Source: Terriglobia bacterium
GTDB taxonomy: Bacteria > Acidobacteriota > Terriglobia > Bryobacterales > UBA6623
Length of the DNA: 64,000 nucleotides
Direction of reading: 5' to 3'
Assembly: GCA_009838515.1 (NCBI GenBank)
Contig: VXRL01000081.1
Span: 25,838-89,837, forward strand
The position numbers and the translations under genes were made by a program. The notes beneath the pieces are model-generated. The model saw nothing but the letters and a program-made list of their open reading frames with translations, had not been told where the DNA came from and made no database searches. This document shows, one piece after another, positions 1 through 10,676 of this stretch; within the stretch, counting starts at the first letter, position 1; every line of letters starts with the position of its first letter.

Positions 1-2765
<2,765 letters not shown>

Positions 2766-2874
2766 CGACCGGGATGCTGGCTGGTCCGCGGTTCTTGGAG
2801 GCCAGCTACCAGCTGACGAGCACGCGTCGTGGCACCCTCGCCGAATCGCCTTGAATCTTGTGTCAGCAGTGCGG

Positions 2875-3522
2875 CTAGTGGTAGCGCCTGTGGACCGCTA
2901 GCAGGCGGCCCTGCACTTCCACCCGCGAGGCGGGAACGATGATCGGGTCCATTTCGACGTTGGCCGGTTGCAAGCGCACCATTTCGCCTTCGAGATAGAA
3001 GCGCTTCAGCGTAGACTCCGATCCGTCTACGACCGCGACCACGATCTCGCCGTTGTGGGCGTGGCGGGTCTTCTCGAGCAGGACGTAGTCCCCGTCGAGG
3101 ATGTGGTCGTCGATCATCGATTGCCCGGTCACCCGCAATGCGAAGACGTTGTCCACGGTGAGCAGCGGCGCGAACGACAGGGTCTCGCGCTCCGGGTACT
3201 GCTGCAGCGGCGCGCCCGCCGTGATCGTGCCCACGAGCGGAGCGGTCAGCTCATCCCTCCCCTTGTGGAACGAGTACAGCTTCTGCCGGTTGGCGCGCAT
3301 CTCGTCGTAGTACTTCGGCGAGATTTCCAGCGCGCGGCTGCGGTTGAAGCTGCGCTCGAGGTAGCCCTTCTCCTGCAGTACCTGCAAGTGCTTGTGGACC
3401 GTCGCGACGGACGACAGGTTCATGTTCTGAGCGATTTCTTCGAAGCTCGGGCTGTAGTGATTCTCGGCGATAAACTCCGCCAAGAAGTCCAGCACTTGCT
3501 TCTGTCTTTTGGTTAGAGCCAC
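2875..3522 (-). CDS. lexA: LexA SOS-response repressor
   Basis: LexA represses DNA-damage genes and inactivates itself by RecA*-stimulated self-cleavage. The N-terminal winged HTH occupies about residues 1-65 (recognition region SSVATVHKHLQVLQ). The Ala102-Gly103 cleavage site lies in TITAGAPL, the catalytic Ser135 in TGQSMID and the catalytic Lys173 in STLKRFY. At 215 aa it matches the family length (about 200-210). The start codon is GTG, preceded by GGGAGGG about six bases upstream. A clear promoter lies just upstream (listed separately). The gene diverges from the M24 peptidase. Confidence 0.96.
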   Translation of the reverse strand: MALTKRQKQVLDFLAEFIAENHYSPSFEEIAQNMNLSSVATVHKHLQVLQEKGYLERSFNRSRALEISPKYYDEMRANRQKLYSFHKGRDELTAPLVGTITAGAPLQQYPERETLSFAPLLTVDNVFALRVTGQSMIDDHILDGDYVLLEKTRHAHNGEIVVAVVDGSESTLKRFYLEGEMVRLQPANVEMDPIIVPASRVEVQGRLLAVHRRYH

Positions 3523-3547
3523 AATGCCCTCCCTTTCTTTGCCATTT

Positions 3548-3576
3548 ATTCTAGAACGTTAGCGCTGATTGCGCAA
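3548..3576 (-). promoter_or_regulatory. Probable lexA promoter
   Basis: Read on the minus strand, TTGCGC (-35) and TAGAAT (-10) are separated by exactly 17 bases. The -10 box ends about 25 bases before the GTG of lexA. The -35 overlaps a perfect 8-bp palindrome TTGCGCAA, and the spacer holds AGCGCT and AACGTT palindromes. One of these could be part of a LexA operator, but I cannot assign a recognised SOS box. Confidence 0.55.
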
Positions 3577-3617
3577 CTCCATTGTGAAATTTCTTATTTC
3601 TGTTCGGCTAGTGAAGC

Positions 3618-3623
3618 TACAAT
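3618..3623 (+). promoter_or_regulatory. Possible -10 element of a leaderless M24 peptidase transcript
   Basis: TACAAT lies eight bases before the ATG at 3632, and no Shine-Dalgarno sequence fits in between. Transcription starting about seven bases after the box would begin at or next to the start codon. No good -35 is visible. The assignment rests on the same arrangement recurring in front of other genes here (bfr, the 46.4 kb propeller gene). Confidence 0.3.
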
Positions 3624-3631
3624 CGTGACTC

Positions 3632-4801
3632 ATGCAGGTTTCCGAGGTTCAGGCTCAACTCCACGCCCAAGGGCTGGATGGCTGGCTCCTATTCGACCAC
3701 CATGTGCGCGACCCAATCGCCTATCGCGTGCTGGGGCTAGATTCAGGCGGGCATGTCTCGCGCCGCTGGTACTACTGGATCCCCGCAAGTGGCGAGCCGG
3801 CCAAGCTGGTGCACGCGATCGAAGATGCCCGCCTCGACAGCTTGCCCGGTTCCAAGCTCGTCTACTCCAGCTGGCAGTCGCATCACGAGCACCTCGGAAC
3901 AATCCTGGCAGGCAAGGGCCGCGTCGCCATGCAGTTTTCGCCGCAGTGCATGATTCCGGTGGTCTCGCTGGTGGATGCAGGAACGGTCGACTTGGTGCGC
4001 TCGTTCGGGGTCGAAGTGCTGTCGTCAGCCGCGTTAGTGCAGTATTTCGAGGCGCGCTGGAGCAAGGCTCAGAAAGACTCTCACTTCGAGGCCGGCCGTC
4101 GCGTCGACTCGGTCCTGAAGGAGGCGTTCGAGCAGATCCGCCACGACATCGACCTGGAGGGAACCAGCAGCGAGTACGGCATCGCACAGTTCATCGTCCG
4201 GCGCTTCCGGGAATCTGGCATGGTGACGGCTGACGGTCCCATCGTCGCTGTCAACTCCAACAGCGGCGATCCGCACTACGGACCGGATCCGGAACGCTCC
4301 CGGCCGATCCGGTCCGGAGACTTCGTCCTCATCGACCTGTGGGCCAAGCTCGACACCCCTGGGGCCGTCTATTACGACATCACGTGGACCGGCTTCTGCG
4401 GCGAGCGGCCCTCCGAACACGTGCAAAGGGTCTTCGAGGTCGTCACCGGCGCTCGCGATCTGGCGCTGAGCGCCGCCGATGCAGCGATGCGTGAGGGAAG
4501 GGGAATCCAGGGCTGGGAGATCGACAAGGTAGCGCGGGACCACATCGTCGCCCATGGCTACGGTGACGCCTTCGTCCACCGCCTCGGCCATTCCATTGGC
4601 GAAGAGGTCCACGGCAACGGTGCCAACATGGACAACCTGGAGATGCGCGACGAGCGCCCGCTCATCCCGGACACGTGCTTTTCGATAGAGCCCGGGGTGT
4701 ACCTGCCCGAGTTCGGCGTCCGCAGCGAGATCGATTGCTTCGTTCAGGCGGATAGCGCGGTTGCCACCGGCACTGTCCAGACCGAGATCGTGCGGATCTG
4801 A
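3632..4801 (+). CDS. M24-family metallopeptidase (Xaa-Pro aminopeptidase-like)
   Basis: This is a pita-bread metallopeptidase expected to remove N-terminal residues ahead of proline, or a related dipeptidase. The 389-aa product has an N-terminal creatinase-like domain (about 1-150) and a C-terminal M24 catalytic domain. The five metal ligands are visible in order: Asp in FVLIDLWAK, Asp in VYYDITWTG, His in HRLGHSIGEEVHG, Glu in FSIEPGVY and Glu in VRSEIDC. No signal peptide is seen, so it is probably cytoplasmic. It diverges from lexA and converges with the Gfo/Idh gene. The exact substrate cannot be fixed from sequence. Confidence 0.9.
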   Translation: MQVSEVQAQLHAQGLDGWLLFDHHVRDPIAYRVLGLDSGGHVSRRWYYWIPASGEPAKLVHAIEDARLDSLPGSKLVYSSWQSHHEHLGTILAGKGRVAMQFSPQCMIPVVSLVDAGTVDLVRSFGVEVLSSAALVQYFEARWSKAQKDSHFEAGRRVDSVLKEAFEQIRHDIDLEGTSSEYGIAQFIVRRFRESGMVTADGPIVAVNSNSGDPHYGPDPERSRPIRSGDFVLIDLWAKLDTPGAVYYDITWTGFCGERPSEHVQRVFEVVTGARDLALSAADAAMREGRGIQGWEIDKVARDHIVAHGYGDAFVHRLGHSIGEEVHGNGANMDNLEMRDERPLIPDTCFSIEPGVYLPEFGVRSEIDCFVQADSAVATGTVQTEIVRI

Positions 4802-4825
4802 GCGGCGGGAGAGCGCTGCCTAGGG

Positions 4826-5989
4826 CTACTCCGCTCCGGTCTCAGCCCATTCTCGCGTGCGGCCCGACTCGATCACTGCGTCACACACCCTTTGTGTCTG
4901 GAGCGCGCACTTGAAGTCGGGCTGGGTGTGGTTGCCGGACTCGACGCCTGCGACGAAGTCCGCCAGGGCGTTGAGGAAGGTGTGCTCGTAGCCGATCGTC
5001 GTCCCGGGCACCCAGTACTTGTCCATGTAGGGGTGCTCCGAATTCGTCACGTGGATCTTGCGCCAGCCCGTAAGGTGGTCTTCGACCTTTTTCCCCGACT
5101 GCTTTTGCTGGTACTCGAAGAAGTGCAGGTGCTCCGGATCCTCTAGGTCGAAGTACACCGACCCATCCGCTCCGTTGAGCTCAAGCGTGTTGTAGTTCTT
5201 GCGCCCGCGGGCATAGCGCGTGGACTCGAACGTGCCCATCGAACCGTTCGCGAACTCGGCTAGGAACATGCAGGCGTCGTCGATGCCGACGGGCTGAACT
5301 TCGCCAGTATCGGCATGCATGCGCTCGGTGACGAACGTGCGCGTGCTGGCAACGACCCGAGCGATGGGGCCGTTGAGCCACATCGCCGTGTCGATGGAGT
5401 GCGCGAGCAGGTCGCCGGTCACGCCGGAACCGGCCACGTCCACATCCAGGCGCCATGTTCCAGCGCCTCCTTGGGGGACGTCCTCGGAAATGGTCCAGTC
5501 CTGCAAGTACGTGGCGCGGTAGTGAAACGGCTTGCCGACGCGACCCTCGTCAACGATCTGCTTGGCCAGCGCAATCGATGGCACGCGCCGGTAGTTGTAC
5601 CAGACCATGTTGGGCACGCCGTGCTTCTCGACGGCTTCGACCATCTGCTCGGCCTCGGCGACGGACATCGCCAATGGCTTCTCGCAGCAGATCATCTTGC
5701 CCGCTTCGGCGGCTGCGAGAACGATGTCCAAATGCAGGTGATTGGGGGCGCAGACGTCCACCAAGTCCACGTCGTCGGCGGTGGCAACCCTGCGCCAGTC
5801 GCTCTCGACTCGCTGGTAGCCCCAGTTGTCGGCGAATGATCGCACCTTGTCCGGATTGCGGGCCGCGACTGCCTGCAGCACCGGTCGGTGCTCGACCGGG
5901 AAGAAGTCGTTGAGCCGCTTGTAAGCGTTCGAGTGGGCGCGGCCCATGAAGCCGTAGCCGATCATGCCGATGCGCAGTTCTTTTGCCAT
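4826..5989 (-). CDS. Gfo/Idh/MocA-family oxidoreductase
   Basis: This is a predicted NAD(P)-dependent sugar or cyclitol dehydrogenase of 387 aa. The N-terminal Rossmann fold starts with RIGMIGYGFMGRAHSNAY. The conserved EKP motif (CCEKPLAMS) carries the catalytic Lys region, and the C-terminal GFO_IDH_MocA alpha/beta domain follows (DLLAHSIDTAMWL, with the usual His). No Tat signal is present, so it should be cytoplasmic. A good Shine-Dalgarno (GAGGAAAT) precedes the ATG. It is one of three family members in this window and appears monocistronic. The substrate is unknown; oxidation at C3 of a sugar is one possibility, given the 3-keto-sugar-like neighbours elsewhere. Confidence 0.9.
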   Translation of the reverse strand: MAKELRIGMIGYGFMGRAHSNAYKRLNDFFPVEHRPVLQAVAARNPDKVRSFADNWGYQRVESDWRRVATADDVDLVDVCAPNHLHLDIVLAAAEAGKMICCEKPLAMSVAEAEQMVEAVEKHGVPNMVWYNYRRVPSIALAKQIVDEGRVGKPFHYRATYLQDWTISEDVPQGGAGTWRLDVDVAGSGVTGDLLAHSIDTAMWLNGPIARVVASTRTFVTERMHADTGEVQPVGIDDACMFLAEFANGSMGTFESTRYARGRKNYNTLELNGADGSVYFDLEDPEHLHFFEYQQKQSGKKVEDHLTGWRKIHVTNSEHPYMDKYWVPGTTIGYEHTFLNALADFVAGVESGNHTQPDFKCALQTQRVCDAVIESGRTREWAETGAE

Positions 5990-6319
5990 GAATGGATTTC
6001 CTCTGATTCCGTAATGCTAGCCGTGCCCCGCCGAGAGCGTCAAGCCACAGGAACGCTAGCCATTGCTGGGGTGGCCAGGGCGTGTGCGCAAAAGATCCCG
6101 CCGGACGCGAGCCCCGCGCTCAGCGGGCCGCTGGCAGTGTAGCAAACCGCTGCGTTCGTGCCGGGCCCCCACGAGTGTTCAGCCGGCCGCGAGGCGGAGG
6201 AGGCCGATACGAGCCGTGGCTCCGCCGTCGCCTCGGCACGCGACCGGGTGTCTCACGTTCAGCGCGACCGACGGAAGCGGACTGGCAGTACCTCCGACCG
6301 CGATTTGCCACACTGGAGC
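5990..6319 (+). other. Intergenic region without a recognisable gene
   Basis: About 330 bases lie between the Gfo/Idh start and the likely HAD start. The left end holds the Gfo/Idh ribosome-binding site on the minus strand. The GTG-initiated extension the ORF track gives to the HAD gene (from 6158) translates into low-complexity Arg/Ser/Ala-rich sequence without domain character, so I treat it as noncoding. I see no RNA gene or clear terminator. Confidence 0.4.
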
Positions 6320-7141
6320 TTGGCTTGCACACCCCTTGAGATCCTCGACCCGGCATCAAGCGCGGCGGGTGCCCGGGTTGGGCTGTTCGACTTCGACGGG
6401 ACGCTGTCCTTGATCCGGGCCGGGTGGTTCGACGTCATGGTGCCGATGATGGTCGAGACGTTGCTCGACCTGCGCACCGGCGAGTCTGAAGCGGAACTCA
6501 CCGAGTTGGTCGAGGGGTATGTCGGCCACCTGACCGGGCGGCAGACGATCTACCAGATGATCGAGTTCACCGAGCAGATCACCAAGCGGGGCGGGACGCC
6601 CAAGGATCCTCTGGAATACAAGCACATCTATCTGGACCTGTTGATGGACAAGATCCGCCATCGCCGGGAAGACTTGCGATCCGGACGCGTCGATCCAGAC
6701 GAATTGATGGTGCCCGGTGCGCGACGCCTGCTGGATGCCATGCTGGAGCGCGGCTTGAGGCTGTACTTGGCAAGCGGCACCGACCAGCCGTACATGCAGG
6801 AAGAAGCACGCCTGTTGCGTATCGACTCCTACTTTGCCGGTGGAATGCACGGAGCATTGGACGACTACAAGAACTTCTCGAAGAAGATCTTGGTGGAGCG
6901 CATCATCGACGAAAGCGACTATGCGGGATCCGAGTTCCTAGGCTTTGGCGACGGCTTCGTGGAAATCGAGGTCGTCAAGACAGTCGGGGGCAGCGCGGTG
7001 GGTGTCGCCACCGATGAGCCCGACTGCGTATCCGTGGACAAGGTCAAGCGCGATCGGCTTGCTGCGGTGGGAGCTGACTGGATCGTGCCCAACTTCAACG
7101 CGCACAATGAACTTATGGCGGCCCTATTCGGCGCTTCCTGA
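6320..7141 (+). CDS. HAD-superfamily phosphatase, first gene of a sugar-phosphate cassette
   Basis: This is a predicted phosphohydrolase. Motif I is visible in VGLFDFDGTLS (nucleophile and acid/base Asp), motif II in LYLASGTDQ and motif IV in FLGFGDGFVEIEV. The cap inserts after motif I. The length is about 273 aa from the TTG start chosen here. The track's GTG start at 6158 adds 54 residues of compositionally odd sequence, and no ATG lies between, so the start is uncertain. A DHS-like gene, a PfkB kinase and a SIS isomerase follow on the same strand within short gaps. That suggests this phosphatase removes a phosphate from a heptose- or sugar-phosphate made by the cassette. The substrate is inferred only from context. 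Confidence 0.8.
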   Translation: MACTPLEILDPASSAAGARVGLFDFDGTLSLIRAGWFDVMVPMMVETLLDLRTGESEAELTELVEGYVGHLTGRQTIYQMIEFTEQITKRGGTPKDPLEYKHIYLDLLMDKIRHRREDLRSGRVDPDELMVPGARRLLDAMLERGLRLYLASGTDQPYMQEEARLLRIDSYFAGGMHGALDDYKNFSKKILVERIIDESDYAGSEFLGFGDGFVEIEVVKTVGGSAVGVATDEPDCVSVDKVKRDRLAAVGADWIVPNFNAHNELMAALFGAS

Positions 7142-7179
7142 CCGAACTGCCCAAAGTTCCGCCACAGCGGCTCTTCAAC

Positions 7180-8166
7180 ATGCAATCGAAGTACCCGGCG
7201 TTTGACCGTTCGCGTCTGAACATCCGCCCGCTGGCCGAGCGTGCGCACGACATGGATCTCGGCTACTTGCTGGAACTCGACCAGCAGGTCGCAGAGGCCG
7301 ACCAGCGCCTGCGGGAATCTCTAGCAGTCATCGCGCCGCGGCTCGTCGCCGGCGATCAATGCGCGCGGATCTTGATGATGGGCGCGCACGTGATCAAGTC
7401 CGGCGTCTCGCGACAGGTAATCGACCTACTGCGGCACGGAGCGTTCACGCACGTGGCCATGAATGGCGCCGGCGCCATTCATGATTTCGAGCTCGCGCGC
7501 ATCGGCGCCACCACTGAGAGCGTCGCGCGTTACATCCGCACCGGGGAGTTTGGGCTCTGGGAGGAGACCTCAATCCTGAACGATTGGGCGGTAGACGCGG
7601 CCCAGCTGGGCTTGGGCTTGGGCGAGAACTTCGGGCGCCGCATCGTGGCCGAGAATTTCCCGCATCGCGACATCAGCATCCTCGCCAACGCCTACGAGTT
7701 GGACATCCCGGTCACTCTCCACGTGGGTGTCGGCTACGACATCACCCACGAGCACCCAAACTGCGATGGCGCAGCCTACGGGGAGGCCAGCTACCGGGAT
7801 TTTCTCGTGTACACCAAGGCGGTTGAGCGTCTGGAAGGCGGCATCATGGTTAGCCTCGGGTCGGCCATCATGGGCCCCGAAGTCTATCTCAAGGCGCTGT
7901 CGATGGCGCGCAACGTGGCGCACCAGGAAGGCCGCCGAATCGCCAACTTCATGACTGCGGTCTTCGATTTGGTTCCGATCCAAGGCGACGTCCATTCGGA
8001 GCTGCCCAAGTCCGACCCGGGCTACTACTTCCGCCCGCACAAGACGATTCTCGTGCGGACGGTCGCAGATGGCGGGCAAAGCCTGTACGTTTGCGGAGAC
8101 CATCGCGTCACGGTTCCAGCGCTTCGCAAGGCAGTCTTGGCGGCCGCCGACAGCTGCGTGGAATGA
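7180..8166 (+). CDS. Deoxyhypusine-synthase-like protein in a sugar-phosphate cassette
   Basis: The 328-aa product has a Rossmann-like core resembling the deoxyhypusine synthase fold. LMMGAHVIKSGVSRQVIDLL, the MNGAGAIHDFE block and MVSLGSAIMGPEVYLKAL match the layout of the DHS nucleotide-binding regions. The C-terminal DHS segment that carries the catalytic lysine (AVSWGKI type) is not seen, so classical deoxyhypusine synthesis is unlikely, and bacteria generally lack eIF5A. It sits 38 bases after the HAD phosphatase, and its stop overlaps the start of the PfkB kinase by ATGA, so it is probably cotranslated with them. The function is unknown; a role with a phosphorylated sugar or NAD+ is inference. 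The family assignment is by eye. Confidence 0.5.
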   Translation: MQSKYPAFDRSRLNIRPLAERAHDMDLGYLLELDQQVAEADQRLRESLAVIAPRLVAGDQCARILMMGAHVIKSGVSRQVIDLLRHGAFTHVAMNGAGAIHDFELARIGATTESVARYIRTGEFGLWEETSILNDWAVDAAQLGLGLGENFGRRIVAENFPHRDISILANAYELDIPVTLHVGVGYDITHEHPNCDGAAYGEASYRDFLVYTKAVERLEGGIMVSLGSAIMGPEVYLKALSMARNVAHQEGRRIANFMTAVFDLVPIQGDVHSELPKSDPGYYFRPHKTILVRTVADGGQSLYVCGDHRVTVPALRKAVLAAADSCVE

Positions 8167-9155
8167 CTTGTTCCGAAATCTTGGAACGTTCATCCAGCGT
8201 GCGGGCGCTGGTAATCGGCGATATCTGTCTGGATCGATGGTGCAAGTACGATCCCGCGTTGGCAGAGCCTTCGCGCGAGACGGGAATTCCACGCTGCGCC
8301 GTGACCGAGACTGTCTGCACGCCGGGTGCGGGCGGAACGGTGGCCGGCAACCTGAAATCCCTGGGGGCCGGCCGCGTCAGGGTGATCGGTGCCATCGGCA
8401 ATGACGGTGCCGGGCGGGACTTGCGGGAGGCGCTGGATCGGGCCTCCATAGAGTCGAACCTGCTCGCGTTTCCGGACGTACAGACCTTCACGTATACCAA
8501 GCTGATCAACTCCGAGACTGGCGTTGAAGACCTCCCGAGAGTCGATTTCGTCAACACCGCGCCGTTGAACCCGGCCCACGAGCATGCCCTCGTGGGGACA
8601 TCCTGGGATTGCCTTCAAGAGTTCAATGTAGTTGTCGTGGCCGATCAGGCGGAGACCGCCCACGGCGGCACCGTGACGGCCAACGTCCGGAGGAACATCT
8701 GCGAGGTGGTGGCCCGATGCCCTGGCGCGGTCTTTGTCGCTGATTCGCGGCGTCGTGTGGAGCACTTCCGCAACGTGATCGCCACGCCCAACGAGTCCGA
8801 GGCCACGGCTGCTTGTCGCAGGGCATTCGGCGCGGTTGACTACGCCCGCCTGCACAGGTTGATCGGAGGGCCGGCAACCGTAGTGACAGCCGCCGAGCGG
8901 GGAGCATGGCTGATCGATGATGACGGAGAGCGCCTGCTGCCACCCCCGCAAGGGGTGACAGTGGTCGATCCGTGCGGGGCCGGAGACAGCCTTAGCGCGG
9001 GCTTCGCATTCGCCTTGGCAGTCGGCGCGACAACTGAAGCGGCCTTGCGCTTTGGGATAATCGTAGCTGCGATCACGGTGGGCAAACGAGGCACCGGCAA
9101 GGCCACTGTCGAAGAGGTGCTGGAGCTGGCCGCGACGACTGAGCTGGGCGGGTAA
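8163..9155 (+). CDS. PfkB-family carbohydrate kinase (RfaE/HldE kinase-like)
   Basis: This is a ribokinase-fold sugar kinase of 330 aa. The N-terminal core (RALVIGDICLDRW) and the PfkB signature 1 region (PGAGGTVAGNLKSLGAGRV) resemble the heptose-1-phosphate kinase half of HldE. The C-terminal ATP/anion-hole motif reads VVDPCGAGDSLSAGFA, with the catalytic Asp in GAGD. I used the ATG overlapping the preceding stop (ATGA); the track's upstream start reads back into the previous gene in another frame. Three bases after its stop comes the GmhA-like gene. The pairing of a PfkB kinase with a GmhA-type isomerase suggests heptose-phosphate metabolism, but no nucleotidyltransferase domain is present. 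Confidence 0.85.
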   Translation: MTCSEILERSSSVRALVIGDICLDRWCKYDPALAEPSRETGIPRCAVTETVCTPGAGGTVAGNLKSLGAGRVRVIGAIGNDGAGRDLREALDRASIESNLLAFPDVQTFTYTKLINSETGVEDLPRVDFVNTAPLNPAHEHALVGTSWDCLQEFNVVVVADQAETAHGGTVTANVRRNICEVVARCPGAVFVADSRRRVEHFRNVIATPNESEATAACRRAFGAVDYARLHRLIGGPATVVTAAERGAWLIDDDGERLLPPPQGVTVVDPCGAGDSLSAGFAFALAVGATTEAALRFGIIVAAITVGKRGTGKATVEEVLELAATTELGG

Positions 9156-9158
9156 GCG

Positions 9159-9707
9159 ATGCCTTTCGCCAAGGACTACAAGCAGCGGCTGCTAGCGGCG
9201 TTGGACACGGTCGATCTGGACCGTGTCGAGGCCCTAATCGAGGTCTTCCGCAGGGCTCGCGACGAGGATCGCCAGATATTCGTGTTCGGCAACGGTGGCA
9301 GCGCCGCGACCGCGAACCACTTCGCTTGCGACATCGTCAAGGGCGCGAGCTACGGCATGGATAAGCGCTTCAGGATCATGTCGCTGGCAGAGCAGATCCC
9401 GACCCTGACGGCCTATTCGAACGATGTGGGTTACGAGAGCGTGTTCGTCGAGCCCCTCAAGAACTTCGCGCGGCCCGGCGATATCGCAATGGCCATCAGC
9501 GGGAGCGGAAACTCGGAGAACGTGGTGCAGGCGATCAACTACGCCAACTCGATCGGCTGCTACACAGTGGGCCTGAGCGGCCTCAGCGGCGGGCGCCTGC
9601 GCCCCAGCGTCGATCTCAGCGTCCACGTCTCGGACGACCACATGGGCCGGGTGGAAGACGCCCACTTCGTCGTGTGCCACATGGTCTGCTATCACTTCAT
9701 GGACTAG
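9159..9707 (+). CDS. SIS-domain sugar isomerase, GmhA-like
   Basis: The 182-aa protein is a single SIS domain of phosphoheptose isomerase size (GmhA is about 190 aa). The phosphosugar-binding motifs FVFGNGGSAATANHFACDI and AISGSGNSENVVQAI closely follow GmhA (NGGSAA..., SGNS). It probably interconverts a ketose and an aldose phosphate, such as sedoheptulose-7-phosphate, in the cytoplasm. It starts three bases after the PfkB gene, so coupling is likely. Other SIS functions, such as DiaA-like DNA binding, are less likely in this context. Confidence 0.8.
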   Translation: MPFAKDYKQRLLAALDTVDLDRVEALIEVFRRARDEDRQIFVFGNGGSAATANHFACDIVKGASYGMDKRFRIMSLAEQIPTLTAYSNDVGYESVFVEPLKNFARPGDIAMAISGSGNSENVVQAINYANSIGCYTVGLSGLSGGRLRPSVDLSVHVSDDHMGRVEDAHFVVCHMVCYHFMD

Positions 9708-9718
9708 CCGGTGGTCGG

Positions 9719-10597
9719 ATGATCAAGGTGGTGAGCTGGAACATCGGCAAGCGCCATGATCCATGGCGCGAGCTGGTGCAGATGGCCGACGACGGTGATG
9801 CGGACTTGGCGCTATTGCAGGAAGTTGGTAGCCCGCCCGGAGACTTGGTGGATCGGATCGACTACAGCCACGGGGTGTTCTGGAACTGGCAGTTGTGTGA
9901 CCGTTGGCCGCTTGTCGTGAAGCTGTCCGACCGAGTCACCGTCGAGCCGTACCGTCAAGTGCCTCCGACCAGCGAACTCGGTGGGGATTTGATCGGAGTC
10001 AGTGGCATTGGCACCATCGCCGCCGCGAGAGTGCTCCCGCACGGCAACGAGGAAGAGTCTTTTGTGGCAGTCTCGATGTACGCAAGCTGGCTTAGGGTTC
10101 ATCCGTCGAGCAACAGCAGTTGGATCTACTCGGACGCCTCCGCACATCGGATCATTTCGGACTTGTCCACGTTCATTGGTCACTCCGATCCCGCGAAGCA
10201 CAGGATTCTGGCTGCGGGTGATCTGAGCATGTTCTACGGCTCGACCGGTTGGAGGCTGTCGCTGCCGGACCGCGACCGTACGGTGTGGGACAGGATGCAG
10301 GCGCTCGGGCTGGAGTTTCTGGGGCCGCAGGCGCCGCATGGGCGTCAGTCAGAGACCCAGCCAGACGACGTACCGCCGGACACGAAGAATGTGCCGACGT
10401 ACTCTCACCGGGCCGGCCCGGAAGCTGCAGTGAATCAGTTGGACTACGCCTTCTCGTCGCGCGGGTTTCACGAACAGGTATCGGTGCGCGCAATGAACGA
10501 GATTGAGGAATGGGGATCCAGCGATCACTGCCGCCTGCTGATCGAAATAAAGTGTGACGGCGAGAGTCGACAGCCGCTGACTGGACCGCCGCGCTAG
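9719..10597 (+). CDS. Endonuclease/exonuclease/phosphatase (EEP) family protein
   Basis: The 292-aa product has the EEP fold. MIKVVSWNIGKR holds the first-strand Asn, DLALLQEVGS the catalytic Glu, a GDLSMFYG block the Asp/Asn region, and SSDHCRLLIE the C-terminal Asp-His pair. No signal peptide is present. I chose the ATG at 9719, which gives the canonical N-terminus, rather than the upstream start inside the SIS gene. It lies 11 bases after the SIS stop and may belong to the cassette. Members hydrolyse nucleic acids, phosphoinositides or small phosphoesters; which applies here cannot be told. A second EEP gene lies at 32.1 kb. Confidence 0.8.
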   Translation: MIKVVSWNIGKRHDPWRELVQMADDGDADLALLQEVGSPPGDLVDRIDYSHGVFWNWQLCDRWPLVVKLSDRVTVEPYRQVPPTSELGGDLIGVSGIGTIAAARVLPHGNEEESFVAVSMYASWLRVHPSSNSSWIYSDASAHRIISDLSTFIGHSDPAKHRILAAGDLSMFYGSTGWRLSLPDRDRTVWDRMQALGLEFLGPQAPHGRQSETQPDDVPPDTKNVPTYSHRAGPEAAVNQLDYAFSSRGFHEQVSVRAMNEIEEWGSSDHCRLLIEIKCDGESRQPLTGPPR

Positions 10598-10676
10598 CGA
10601 TGATGAATCACGCCCGCTAGCGTCAGATTGAGACCCGCGGCGGCGTCTCCACTAGCCCGAGTGCTGGGAGGGCCTG

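Noticed and set aside
6158-6319. N-terminal extension of the HAD phosphatase from a GTG
   Set aside because: The 54 residues are basic and low-complexity with no family match; the HAD domain begins after 6320.
7570-8292. 240-aa minus-strand ORF opposite the DHS-like gene
   Set aside because: It lies antisense across the coupled DHS-like and PfkB genes and shows no domain.
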